Source: Diphasiastrum complanatum
Taxonomy: Eukaryota; Streptophyta; Lycopodiopsida; Lycopodiales; Lycopodiaceae
Assembly: GCA_029204225.1 (NCBI GenBank)
Contig: CM055097.1
Span: 26,071,039 to 26,135,038, forward strand
DNA: 64,000 nt
Direction of reading: 5' to 3'
The notes beneath the pieces are model-generated. The model did not search any database and was not told the DNA's origin. It worked only from the letters and a program-made list of their open reading frames with translations. The translations under genes and the position numbers were made by a program. Positions 11,735 to 22,292 of the stretch are shown piece by piece. Numbering within the stretch: position 1 is the stretch's first letter; the number at the start of each line of letters is the position of its first letter.

Positions 11735-12471
11735 TCAAAGGGCAAAATTAGATCTTTGTGATTTGATTTTTTCACATGGCATTAAATATTTTTTTGCAAG
11801 CTATATTTGGAAGAGTTCTAAAATTAAGATTATTGTGGAATTGCCACTACCAACAACGATTTGTGGAGTTTATGTATTTATGGGTCATGCGAACTACTAT
11901 CGCATTTTTATTATCTTCTTTGTGGATTTAGCACGACCTATATACAAACTGACTATTGTTCCTATTTGGACAGTAGAGGTGTTAGAAGCCTTTGAAAAAT
12001 TAAAAAAAAACATTAACTTCAGCACCAATATTGCGTTCTCCAAACTGGACGATTGAATTTCATGTTCACACAGATGTCACGAAATATGCCATTGGATCAA
12101 TTTTGACGCAGCCAGGTGATTATAAGAAAGATTATCCTATACGATTTGCAAGCAGACAACTTACAGATTCGGAAAAGAATTATTCAATAACAAAACGTGA
12201 AGCGTTAGCCATGATTTTTTCTGTTCGTAAATTTTGTCACTACCTCATGGAAATGCACTTTGTATTTTATACGGATCATCAACCGTTACTTTACTTGGTA
12301 AACAAGACATGCAATAATGGACGTATTGCAAGATGGTTATTATTATTGACTGAATTTGACTTTCGAATTGTGGTTCGAAAGGGGAAGCAACATTATCTAG
12401 CCGATCACGTTTCGCAATTCGAATCTGCACCAGTAATACTGAAGTGGATGATGACATTAGAGGAGTTTTGA
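11735..12471 (+). pseudogene. RT thumb and RNase H of gypsy C
   Basis: The RT thumb reads KIKIIVELPLPTTICGVYVFMGHANYYRIFI, matching the gypsy pattern K-I-..-P-P-T-..-G-..-F-L-G-x-x-x-Y-Y-R. After a frame change near 12030, RNase H reads FHVHTDVTKYAIGSIL, then KREALAMIFSVRKF and FYTDHQPLLYLV. Asp and Glu positions typical of the fold are visible (TD, KREAL, TDHQPL). The frame is cut at ~12457 by the inverted-repeat insertion. Confidence 0.85.
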
Positions 12472-12825
12472 GCTCCAAAAAGATCTTTTAAGAATTCGTG
12501 CAAGATGTAGTTTATATTATTAAGATATTATAGCACTACTGCTTTTTCCATAACTTTTTAATCATAGCTCAAAAGTATATCATCTAATATATCATTGAAA
12601 GCCCTTGTTGAGCACTTTCCAATGCACCAAACTCCGTTAAATTCAGACTTAACACTAAAAAGTTATGCCATTTTTAGTGTGGAATCAAAATGTGGACTAA
12701 AAAAGTTACGTTACATAGATTTCAAATTTGAGTGTTTTGATTGGTCCATGTGTAAGAAAAAATTGAGAAAAAATATAAAAAAATCTTTACAAAGAGTCTT
12801 TTTTGGATTTAAAACTCCTCTAATG
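12455..12825. mobile_element. inverted-repeat (MITE-like) insertion in gypsy C
   Basis: The two ends are imperfect inverted repeats of about 30 bp: CATTAGAGGAGTTTTGAGCT at 12455 and its near reverse complement ending CTCCTCTAATG at 12825, with ~5 mismatches. The ~310-bp interior is AT-rich and codes for nothing. It interrupts the spacer between RNase H and integrase; flanking codons read as one protein region if it is removed. Target duplication is unclear (ATGACATT left, ATGATTAT right). Superfamily not assignable. Confidence 0.65.
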
Positions 12826-12831
12826 ATTATC

Positions 12832-14165
12832 AGATGCTGCATTGTTCTATGTAGAAGCAGAACCTGAGTGGGCAACGGATATTGTTGAGTACTTGATGCT
12901 AGGACAACCAAATGATTCTTTGACAAAAGTACAAAGAGACAATTGATTCATAAGACTCAACCTTATCAATTGATTGTAGGACAATTGAATCATCGTGGAT
13001 CAGACAATATTCTACGTAGATGTGTTTTACCGCATGAAGTACCAGATTTAATCATGTTTTCACATGATGGCATGGGCGGAGGACACTTCTCTATAGATAT
13101 TACTGTTTGCAAACTTTTGCAATCAAGTTGTTGGTGGCCTACGCTTCATAAGGACACAAAAATTTTTATTCAGACATGTGATGTTTGCCAGCGAGCACGA
13201 CGGCCTACTCGACAGAATTATGAACCCTTGCATCTGGTTTTATCGCAAGTACCTTTTGAAAATGGGGACTGGATCATGTTGGTCCTATTCATCCTGCCGC
13301 GCAAGGATCTCAGGCCAAATACATTATCATAGCAACTGATTATATGACCAAGTGGGTTGAAGCCAAAGCTGTCAAAGGTGCTGATGCAAATCTAGGCCAA
13401 GTTTTTCTATGAAAATATTATAATCAAATTTGGATGTCCGATCGAGATTGTCAATGACCGGGGTACACACTTTGTTAATCAAACAATAAAGTATTTATTG
13501 GAAGATTTTTTTGTGATACATAGATTTAGCACTCCTTGCTATCCCAGAGAGAATGGTCGAGCTGAATCTTCCAAGAAGATTCTCTGCACTATTGTGACGA
13601 AGACGATTGAAGTGAGTCGGTCTGATTGGGAACATAAACTGCATGCAACATTATGGCCATTCAGAACCGCTTACAAAAATAGTACAAATCAAACACCCTT
13701 TCAACTGGTTTATGGTCAAGATGATGTCATGTCGATTGAATTTTTAAACCATCTTTATGCATAGCGACAACAGAACGGTTAAATGATGATAAGTCTTTAC
13801 AACTACGTCAGGAAGCGTTGCACAAATTATGTGAAACCCGATTGATGGTAGTTCATGCATTAGTAGCAGAGAGAGCCCGCCGCAAGGCATGACACGATCG
13901 TCAATTGCACAAAAAGGATTTGAAAGCAGGAGATTTTGCATTGATGTACAAAACCAAGCTGGTCAAGGAAAAATTGAAGTTTACCGGTGAAGGCCCGTAT
14001 AAAGTGAAGGAAATCCTGAACTATGGCGCAATAATTCTTGAGCACTTGGATGGAAAACGATTTGATACTCTAGTGAATGACAGCCGATTACGCAAGTTTT
14101 TGCAGCCTGTTCCGCCAGATCAACAAGCCAGATCTCAAGGATTTTTTAGATTATTTGTTTTTTAA
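12832..14165 (+). pseudogene. integrase of gypsy C
   Basis: HHCC zinc domain at 12943-13190 (HRGSDN.., HDGMGGGHFS, CDVCQRA). The core is in shifted frames: the VNDRGTHFVNQ block with catalytic Asp near 13450 and the GRAESSKK block with catalytic Glu near 13560. The C-terminal GPY/F module (GEGPYKVKEILNYGAIILEHLDG) is at 13985-14060. The same segments occur in element F with about 90 percent similarity by eye. Several frameshifts and stops (near 13331, 13410, 13763). Confidence 0.87.
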
Positions 14166-14726
14166 TTTAATGTTTTCAATATTTGATTGTTCAGAGTTTT
14201 TTTGATTCCCAGAAACAATACATTTTTTGAGTCAGGCGAATGATCAGCAATATGCCATTTTGGGAACCTTCACCGAGCACCTTACTCTCATTATGAACCT
14301 TCGCTGACATGCTAGATGGTCTTAAAATGTCAAAATTAGGGTTGGCCATAGCCTCAGATCTTGAAAAAATGCATTTATGACAATACTTGGACGAAGGACC
14401 TCATGGGCGAAGGTTCATCCTTCGCCAACTCTCCTGAAAAATGTTCGTCGGATAGATTCAGATCCTCAGAAACCTTCACCGAGAGTTTTATAGCCTATTT
14501 TCACAGTACAATACATGCTTGCAAATTTTGGTTCAGAACTGATTAGCCAAATTAGTATTCAGTGTAATGGACCCACCAAATTCACCTATAAGTTGGTTGA
14601 ATTCGATTCATTCCTCACTTGTGCTAGCAAAGCTCTTGCGAATTTTTCTCGCGACCAAAGCCTTCCAAACTTCCTGAACTGCTTTCTGATATACTTTAGC
14701 ATGTCTTACTTTCATTTCTGATAATC
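14166..14726 (+). other. spacer between pol and accessory ORF in gypsy C, with hairpin
   Basis: Non-coding in all frames. It contains a perfect 8-bp-stem hairpin, GGCGAAGG-TTCAT-CCTTCGCC at 14406-14426, plus related AACCTTC(G/A)CCGAG and CGAAGGACC copies. The matching spacer in element F (36905-37691) preserves the hairpin and flanking blocks. Position suggests a role in expression of the ORF that follows (subgenomic promoter, splice acceptor or translation signal); that is inference. Confidence 0.7.
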
Positions 14727-16739
14727 ACGTCTTCCACAGATACATCCCAGTCTCCGTATTATACTATCCATCATGATGTCCCATCTGCAACGAACATCAT
14801 GGTCCTTCCTAGCACAAGCATGGTCACTCAGTGGATGACCCTTGCGGAGCCTCTGCTTACTGCAATGGGTATTCATGAGGCAACCTTTTATGGGAGAATC
14901 AACATGGATTTCATCACTCTTGCCTTCAGTATGTGGAAGGAAGAGAAATCCAAATTCTATATCACTTTTTAGAGAGCAACACACAAGGTGCGCGTTACTG
15001 AGGCCGCCCTTGCTGCCATAGGTATAGCATCTGGAACACAAGCCTCACCCAATCATAAGCAGGCCAAACAGGCTATTAAGCCTTACATCGACTTAACCAA
15101 TGATATGCACTGGACCAATGACAGATACCTCATCGATGTCATCACTGAGCCTATCATAAACGCTGCTGCCCAGCTCTTGAACAACTTCCTGATGGTTGGC
15201 AACCTCAAGAAAGACCGCATCACTTCATAGATCCTCCATAGGATAGTTGACTCCTATACCAAGATAGCCAAAGCCTCTCTTGAACCATATAACTGGTTCA
15301 AGACTATTTTTGGTGAGCTCAAACGAGCTATTAAGAGCAATACTAAGTAGCAGTTTGCTGTTGGTTTCTTGTTGTCTCTTCTAGCCGCCTATCACCTAGA
15401 AAACAAAATCCATGGCTTCCACCTAGATTTTGTGGCTTCGGTCTATGAAGAAGCATTGGCTGAGTCATCCCACCAGGCCTCCAGTTCACATAGTCGACGT
15501 CGTCCACACAACGAGATCGTCATTCCTGACTTTCACATCACGACGTCGTACTAGACATAAATCGTCAGCTGCGTTTCCATCTCCTGCTGTTGTTCGCACT
15601 GAACTTCCTATTCCCCCTACTTTTGCTTCCACTCAATGACAGTCTGTGACCATTGGGGCTACCATTCCTGTCACAGCTGCCCAAGCTGCCTCACCCCCGC
15701 ACACTGCAGCTATATCACCAAACACGCAGTATTTCATGGATACGTTCGATGATTCCGACTCTCTTGGGGATTCCAAAGTTTTTGAAATGCCCCAGAGCCA
15801 TGCGCCCTTTGAACCTCAATCCCCTAGAAGAGGATTCGAACAAATCCATGACACTACTGTTGGTGTTGAAGATTCAAGCCATCAACTTCAAGCTGAAGAT
15901 AGCCCAGCCACACTTCGGGTTGAACAAGCTGCGAAATCGCCGAAGTAGTTCGACACCACCGTTCTTGAGGGTTTTGAAGAAGAAGTACCGACACCTATTT
16001 CACGCCAATCAAAGACAGTATCATCAGGTCCTCCTACTGCTACAGCCTCCACGACAATAGATTCTGGTGATGCTCTCAGTTTGGTCTCAAGCCTTGTGCA
16101 AGTGCTCTGGTCTATGCTTAACAAGAAAAAAGAAATGAAATAGAGAATTTTAGATCTGGGATCGGAAAACACTCTCATCAGCCAGAAGATTGTCCAGTTG
16201 GATAGAGAATTGAAGATTGCCAAGCAGCACGAAGACAAATCTGAAGCTGAAAAGAAGATGGCACAACAACATACTGATCGCCTCGAAGGATACGTCAGCT
16301 CCCTGCAAAATGCTTTGACAACCACACAGGATCAGGTGGACAAGGCCATGTAGGATGCAAAGCAACAGGTGCAGTTGCTAAAAGGTCAATTGTAGATGGC
16401 GGAGTAGGATCACACACGTCTCCAAGGTGAATTTGATGCGACCACCCTTGAGTGTGATGTGTATCTTCAGACGCAAGTACCAGAACATCCGGTCACTCTG
16501 ACGGAGATCGTGTATTTGTTCAAGAAAGTGGAAACGTACAAAAAAGTCGCCCTTCAGGGATTCCAAGGCCGCTTTGACAGGTTCAAATGAGTAGCTTCAA
16601 CTGCGTTGGCCAAGGCTAAAGAAACATCAGCGCCTGTGAAAAATCAGTCGCTCAGGTGTTGGAAGCTGGACCACAAATCCCCGACCGGTCATGCCGCAAT
16701 TCTCCCCTATGTACCAAAAGGATGTACCATTGGATATAG
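14727..16739 (+). pseudogene. accessory ORF (third ORF) of gypsy C, part 1
   Basis: Similar throughout to the F copy starting at 37692; here the start codon is ACG instead of ATG. N-terminal ~200 residues are globular (WMTLAEPL, KVRVTEAALAAIGI, PYNWFKT). A Ser/Pro/Arg-rich linker follows (SRRRP), then an acidic stretch, then a heptad-like coiled coil (KKKEMK, DLGSENTLISQKIVQLD, AEKKMAQQHTDRLEGYVSSL). Breaks here include stops at ~14971 and ~15229, a 5-bp deletion near 15535 and several TAGs in the coil. Copia D interrupts it at 16739. I recognise no named family; position is like the env-like/third ORF of some plant gypsy clades. Confidence 0.78.
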
Positions 16740-17815
16740 TGTTGGGAGAGAGGGGGGAAAGAATAAATGACGAACACGAACGAGAAACAAACTCGAACAA
16801 GAAACGAACGAGAAGCAAATTTGAACATAAAATATTCGTGTGTAGCGGAATGAATTATTTGACTCTCTCCCTAAGCATGACTACGCCTATCAAAATGAAC
16901 AGAACTTTAGTGATAGAAATCATAGCCATTCTAGATTACGTAGCCAAACGTTTAATGGATGAAGCACTAGATACATAATTTGTCGTGAATTGTAAGAATA
17001 TTGTCACCAATTATTCGCGAAGAGCTAGACTGTGCTCGACTGATAATTAGTCACGAATGATTTGTGAAAGACAAGACTAAAAGTTGATCATCTATTACCA
17101 GAAAGAGCAACTAGAAAGATGAGACAAAATGAAGAATAAACATAGCAATATTAACATAGATCTGAATGCAGAACAAAGAGCTGTATCAGATTAAGTATAT
17201 CATGTATACATGTTAATAATGAGGTAGAACACAATACAATAGTGGACAAAATCGCGTGCCCTACGAAGCTTATTATGTTTGTAATGAGGAATAAAAATAA
17301 ACCTCTTCTCTTAGTCTCTTCTTATTTCTTCATCTTGATGCATTATGAATACTCAGATGGTATTAAATATATATACATAATATTACAGATGTGTAGATGT
17401 GAAAGTACAAAGTGGATGTGCTGTTTGTAAGAGATCGTGGGTGGCTACAGTTGTTGTCCAATTTGTTAGTGCAGCTGCATAGGGTAAGCGTGAAAAGGGT
17501 GCGACGTCAATTAGTACTGAAGTGAACATTGGTGATGATGCAAAAGTGTGTCACTCTTATGAATGGCCTTAGGATAAGATTTATAGGGTGCCTTAGCTTT
17601 TAGGACACTTTTGGCATTCAGTAAGATAGTGTCCTCTTTTCGCTTATCACCATAACTTGTGTAAGAACACAGTGTCGCGATTCATTCACCTTTTTTTTGT
17701 CTGTGCGAATTTGTGTGTAAATATGCAGATTGCGTGACAATGTTAGTAAATATGTAGCATGAATGGAGGCAGATTAAAATTGGGATTTAGGAGAGTAGAA
17801 GGAGTAAATCCAACA
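16740..17815 (-). repeat. 3' LTR of copia D
   Basis: 1076 bp with TGTTGGG at 16740 and CCAACA at 17815 on the plus strand. A C-rich run (17816-17828), which is the polypurine tract on the minus strand, abuts the inner end. The last ~185 bp recur at 19958-20147. Shares ordered blocks (GCGGAAT, CATGACTACGCCTATC, ATTACGTAGCCAAAC) with the B and H LTRs, so the three families are related. Confidence 0.87.
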
Positions 17816-17822
17816 CCCCCCC

Positions 17823-19955
17823 TTAATTTGGATCCGTGAATGCCTTGATCTTCTGACTGAGCAATGCACAAAATTTGTTGTGTGTATTAACACTGAGTGC
17901 TTTCGTGAAAATGTCTGCAACCATGTCCTGCGTTCTGCAGTACATTAAGCTCACCTCTTTGTCGAGAACCTTGCCCCTGATGTAGTGATATCTTATCTCA
18001 ATGTGCTTACTCCTAGAATGAAATCTAGGGTTGGCCGATAAGGCAATAGCACTTTGGTTATCACAAAACAAAATTGTAGGGCTATACTAATATAGATTGA
18101 TATCTGACAGCAAATTTCTCAACCAAAATGTTTCCTTAATAGATTGAGAAGCAACAATATATTCTGCTTCAGTAGAAGAAAGTGCGATAGAGGTTTGCTT
18201 ACGACTGCTCCATGAAATAGGACTGCCATTGAAGAAGAATGTAAATCCAGATGTGGACTTACGATGGTCTGCATCTCCTCCCCAGCTTGCATCAAAATAA
18301 CCACTGAGCTAATGAAGATTGTCGTTGCTAACATCTCCATAGCAGATGCACTGGTCCATGGTAGCTCGAATATATCTCATGATCGAATAAGAGCCTTCCA
18401 ATGGGTAATTCCAGGATTAGCCATGTATTGGCTAAGTGAGCTGACAGCAAAAGAGATATCTGGTCTTGTACAGATCATTGTGTACATGAGAGATCCAAGT
18501 ATCGATCGATATGGATAATCTCTCATCTGCTCCTCTTCCTGCTTGGTCTGGGGACATTGGTCCTTTGACAGATATTGGCCTGAATCCATTGGTGAGTGAG
18601 CTAATCTACAGTTTATTAAATTGTATATGTTAAGAATATTATGAAGATACCTCTATTGAGTGATGTAAATCAGTCGATTTGCTCTGTCTCTATGGATTTG
18701 AATTCCAAGACAAAAGTGTGCTTCGTCTAGATTAGTCATGTCAAATTCTGAGAACAACATTTTCTTCGAATCCTTGACCATATTGGCATTGTGCTGAAGA
18801 GCAACATATCATCAACATACAAGGTGATGATAATGAAGGATTGTTGCACTGACTTTGACTAAACGTTGCAATCAGCAGTGCTTGGTTTAAATCCTTGTTC
18901 AATGAGGAATGCGTTGATCCTCTGAAACCAAGCTCTGGCAGATTGTTTCAAGCCGTACAGTGCTTTGTGGAGTTTACAGACATGATTTTTCATGCCTCTC
19001 AGAATGTATCCTTAGGGCTGGATCATGTAATAATCTTCTTGTATAACTCCATTCAAATAGGCTGTTTGTAGATCAAGTTGATATACTTCGAGATCGGCAG
19101 CTGCAGTATAAGATAGAAGCATTCAGATCGACAAATGTTTGATGACTGGACTAAAAGTCTCATTGTAGTCAACATTCGAGATCTGGGTGAATCCTCGTGC
19201 TACCAGTCTAGCCTTCCTTCAATCAATCACTCCGTTGACAATATATTTGATCTTAAAGATCCATTTGCAATCAATAATATTGCAGCCAATAGGAGCTTTG
19301 ACTAATGACCATGTATGATTCTTGATCAGAGAGGAATACTCTCTGTCCATAGCTTCTCTCCAGAGATCAGAGTCTGGTTGGCTAAGTGCCTTTTCGATTG
19401 TCGTCAGTTCCTGCATTAAAAGATAGACAGACTCAGGAGTATACCTTGTGGGCTGTGTGCGCACTCGGCTTGATCTTTTGGGAAGATTCAACTGATGAAC
19501 CACTCTTGGGATATGTTGCTGGGTAGTAGCAACATCTTCATCTGATTCGTTGTCTCGAAGTGGGTCGACAATAGACATGTCTGGCCAGAAGTTCGGATTG
19601 TCGTGTCAATGGCAGGTGATGAAGGTTTTTCTTGAGCAATATCCTTGCCTTTGAGGTCGACGAACTGATCCTAGATAAAGACTGTATCCCGACTATACAA
19701 GATTTGCTAGGTATCAGGATCGTACAGCTTGTAAGTATTATCAGACGAAGTATATTCGATCAGGATGGTCTTTAGACCTTGGAAGTCCAATTTCTTCCTT
19801 GTGTCCTTTGGAATCTGCGCGTAGGCAATGCACCCAAACACTCTTAGATTCTTCAAAGAAGGCTTAGAGCTTGTCCACACCTCGTGGGGTGTCTTGTCTG
19901 AGAGAGCCTTGGTCAAACATCTATTCTGGATGTAAGCTGCAGTGGAGACAGTTTC
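17823..19955 (-). pseudogene. pol fragment (integrase C-terminus, RT, RNase H) of copia D
   Basis: Reading leftward: integrase C-terminus at 19955-19707 (STAAYIQNRC, PSLKNLRVFGCIAYAQIP), the connecting region with RVRTQPTRYTPES and WREAMDREYSSLIKNHTWSLV (19578-19219), decayed RT (19218-18380), and RNase H ending DNQSAIALSANPRFHSRS.. at 18071-17823. The stop codon lies directly on the polypurine tract, as expected. Frames are broken between these blocks. Confidence 0.83.
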
Positions 19956-19957
19956 AG

Positions 19958-20147
19958 GTAGTGTCCCCTTTTCGCCTGTCACCATAACTTGTGTAAGAAC
20001 ACAGTGTCGCAATTCATTCGTCTTTTCTTCGTCTGTGCAAATTTGCGTGTAAATATACAGACTGCGTGACAATGTTAGTAAATATGCACCATGAATGGAG
20101 GCAGATTAAAATTGGAATCTAGGAGAGTAGAAGGAGTAAATCCAATA
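19958..20147 (-). repeat. truncated 5' LTR of copia D
   Basis: Matches 17628-17815 with ~10 differences. The outer terminus is CCAATA instead of CCAACA. The inner edge joins integrase sequence at about 19957 at a short GTAGTGTCC microhomology, consistent with a deletion after insertion. Confidence 0.83.
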
Positions 20148-20152
20148 TACAG

Positions 20153-21011
20153 GGCTGGATTTGGACATGGACCAGGGAGGAGCTCCAGAAATACAAGAAC
20201 AACTGCTGGTTTTACCGGCAATGCAACTGGATCCATCCTCATCAAGGACCACACTGCTATTCAGAAGGCCCATCAGCATCGAGGACCAGATCTAGAATTT
20301 CTTAAAGCAACATTCGTCCTTGCGTGGTGGATGGATCCTTAAGTTCAAGACCTCCGAGATAGAGGCCGACAAAAAAGTGGAGAAAATACCTGCATTGGGA
20401 GAGCAGCCGACATGGAGAATTACCATTTTTGAGAAAGCTCCGGAATCAATCAGGAGTTATGTGACCAACCCTTGCCACTTGTGGGTAGATCCCTATTATG
20501 TGCCAATGCCGAGAAGCAATAAATGGAAAGATTTGGGATTGGCTATGGACAAGATCACAATCCATACACCCAATTGGCCAATCATTCATCAGCCCTACAG
20601 TTGGACAATATCAGTAGACTTTCACTGGGCCCAGCGAGAGTATGTCCACTCTCCAGACCCAACAGTGCGACAATCGGCACTGTTTGCAAAAGATTTAACT
20701 CTGTTGGCATCAGTGACAACCAGATGGGACGATTGCCTCCCTCCTCTGGCATTCAATCCAAATAAGCCGATGGCCTCAGAGAATATTATAGATCAGTTGC
20801 CGGTTGCTCGTTTATATTTTTGTGCAGCAATGATGGGAGGCTCTTGGGAATCTCGCTTCACATCTTGGACGACCTCAAAGTGGATTGCAGGAGCCCATCG
20901 TTGTTTTTTGCCCATAATTTGAATTTCAATACTGCCCGTCTCGACTTTATGGAGAAGGTGCATTACCATTTAATAAAGATTCGGCGTGAAGCCAATAAAA
21001 GTCCCCAATAA
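20153..21011 (+). pseudogene. accessory ORF of gypsy C, part 2 (C-terminal domain)
   Basis: Continues in the same frame as 16739 once D and one TSD copy are removed (CTIGY then RAGFGHGPGRSS). It reads to a TAA at 20341, where a one-step frame change leads into a 200-residue open frame (20320-20922: ITIFEKAPESIRSY, PCHLWVDPYYVPMPRSNKWKD, LPVARLYFCAAMMGG). A second change near 20915 leads into NFNTARLDFMEKVHYHLIKI and a stop at 21009-21011. The domain is Trp/Pro-rich; no family recognised. It is absent from F, which is truncated before this point. Confidence 0.65.
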
Positions 21012-21045
21012 CTACATCTCGCAGATGTCGTGGGACCGCCACCGG

Positions 21046-21190
21046 TTTGGGTGGGGGATACTGTTGGAGGGTTTGCGGATCCCAAGGCAACCCTTGGACA
21101 TCGATGACCTATTTTCTTCAGATAAAGAATGTGTCCATCAATATGTACCAATACAGCCTACCGGTACCAAAAGAAAACACGCATATGGAG
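21046..21190 (+). repeat. polypurine tract and stub of 3' LTR of gypsy C
   Basis: TTTGGGTGGGGGAT (21046-21059) lies 35 bp after the end of the accessory ORF and is followed by TGTTGGAGGG at 21062, a typical LTR start. About 130 bp of possible LTR precede the DUF7869-like sequence. No partner LTR is in the window, so this is inferred from position and the purine run. Confidence 0.5.
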
Positions 21191-21199
21191 GAGAAAATA

Positions 21200-22292
21200 T
21201 TTTCAAAAACTAAAAACCAAAAATCACATCAATTTGCTCATATGAGAACGTCTGTGAAATTTCCATGATTGACTGTTGTCATCATAGATGTTGTCAATTG
21301 GCAAGACGTGATGTGGTTTTAAAGACACGCGTAGAATATTGGGGTCAACCATTTTCAGACAGACTCAGCTTCATATGGGATGCAATGTCATTGTCTCCTA
21401 GAGGTAGTACTTCGCTAATGCATGACAACATTGAAGTTTGTCAAAAAGCATGGTATAGAATCTATGGAATTTCAAGAGCCACATTTCATCGATACAAACG
21501 ATCATGGCTTTCAGGTTGTGTAAAAGGCATACATGGAAATGAAGGCATCTCAAAGGAATCTCAACATGTCACTGCAACAAAGGAAACAATATGGCATTTT
21601 GTCAAAACAACGGCTGATCGAATTCCCAACAAAAGTCAAACAGCTATCAAGGGAAGATGAGAAACACAATACATGCTACCAAGTATTTACAAACAAAAGG
21701 ATGTCCCACAAGAAGTAAATCAAAACTTGAGAATGGCACACATAAAAGGAGTATCTCAAGCGACATTAAATAGGATGTGCAATAAAGAATTCAAAGAGGT
21801 GCAGATAGCAAAAGACAATGGATTTTCCAAATGTGACTTTTGTACAACAATCAAAATGAAGCTGATGTCTACAAAGGTTCAAGTTGAAAGAGTGCAATAC
21901 ATGAAAGAGAGGGATGAGCACAACAAATTACAAAGACAATGTCGTAGTGAGTATTGTCGCAATCATGCACTATCATGTAAAATGCCAGAAGAGTACTTGT
22001 GCATAATTCATGATAAAATGGATTAAAAAAAGACATGTGTACCAAGATTATTTCCTGAGCCAAAGGCAACAGCCCAAGCATTTCCATTGCCTATTTCTTT
22101 AACATGAATGCTAACACATGGACATCATCCAAAAGGATATTGTCATTTTGCGCTTGGACTTTGGAAAGGTGATTCTAACTTCACAATAGGTTCCATGGCA
22201 AAATGCTTGAGGGATCTTGAGCTATTCGATGGGAAATGCATGGGTGATCTCCAAAACCTACACCTAAAAACAAGAGAGAACATATTCACATA
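21200..22292 (+). pseudogene. DUF7869-type protein remnant, N-terminal and middle part
   Basis: Frames 21265-21660 and 21673-22026, then 22108-22292, read as one protein with frame changes and stops. Features: an N-terminal block with GISRATFHRYKRSW, a conserved CDFCTTIKMKL zinc-like CxxC segment, an ERVQYMKERDEHNKLQRQCR block, YLCIIHDKMD followed by LTHGHHPKGYCHFALGLW and SNFTIGSMAKCL. This order is the one I know from uncharacterised, often transposon-associated DUF7869 proteins of early-diverging plants and some invertebrates. It ends near LHLKTREN, corresponding to the QLDNTARENKN block in the copy at 45.1 kb. Confidence 0.6.

Larger units (their letters stand above)
16740..20147 (-). mobile_element. 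Ty1/copia element D nested in gypsy C, internally deleted
   Basis: Minus-strand element. Left: full LTR 16740-17815. Right: only the first ~190 bp of the LTR (19958-20147) joined directly to mid-integrase, so the rest of the 5' LTR, primer site, gag, protease and integrase N-terminus are deleted. Flanks TATAG (16735-16739) and TACAG (20148-20152) are a 5-bp target duplication with one mismatch. Removing D and one duplication restores the host reading frame exactly. It cannot move by itself. Confidence 0.87.
11735..21190 (+). mobile_element. Ty3/gypsy LTR retrotransposon C, 5' part lost, hosting two insertions
   Basis: Contains the C-terminal part of RT, RNase H, integrase with HHCC and GPY/F modules, a spacer, a long accessory ORF (14727-16739 resuming at 20153-21011), a polypurine tract (21046-21059) and a short stub of 3' LTR. 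The 5' LTR, gag, protease and most of RT are absent. A ~370-bp inverted-repeat insertion lies between RNase H and integrase, and copia D is inserted in the accessory ORF. The right edge near 21190 is approximate. A second copy of the 3' half is element F. Confidence 0.8.

Noticed and set aside
15888-16325. 145-residue minus-strand frame
   Set aside because: It is antisense to the accessory ORF of gypsy C and has no independent support; the matching antisense frame in F is broken.
14727-16739. True retroviral envelope gene
   Set aside because: Position matches env-like ORFs, but there is no signal peptide, transmembrane segment or glycoprotein-like Cys pattern. The coiled coil and basic linker do not suffice.
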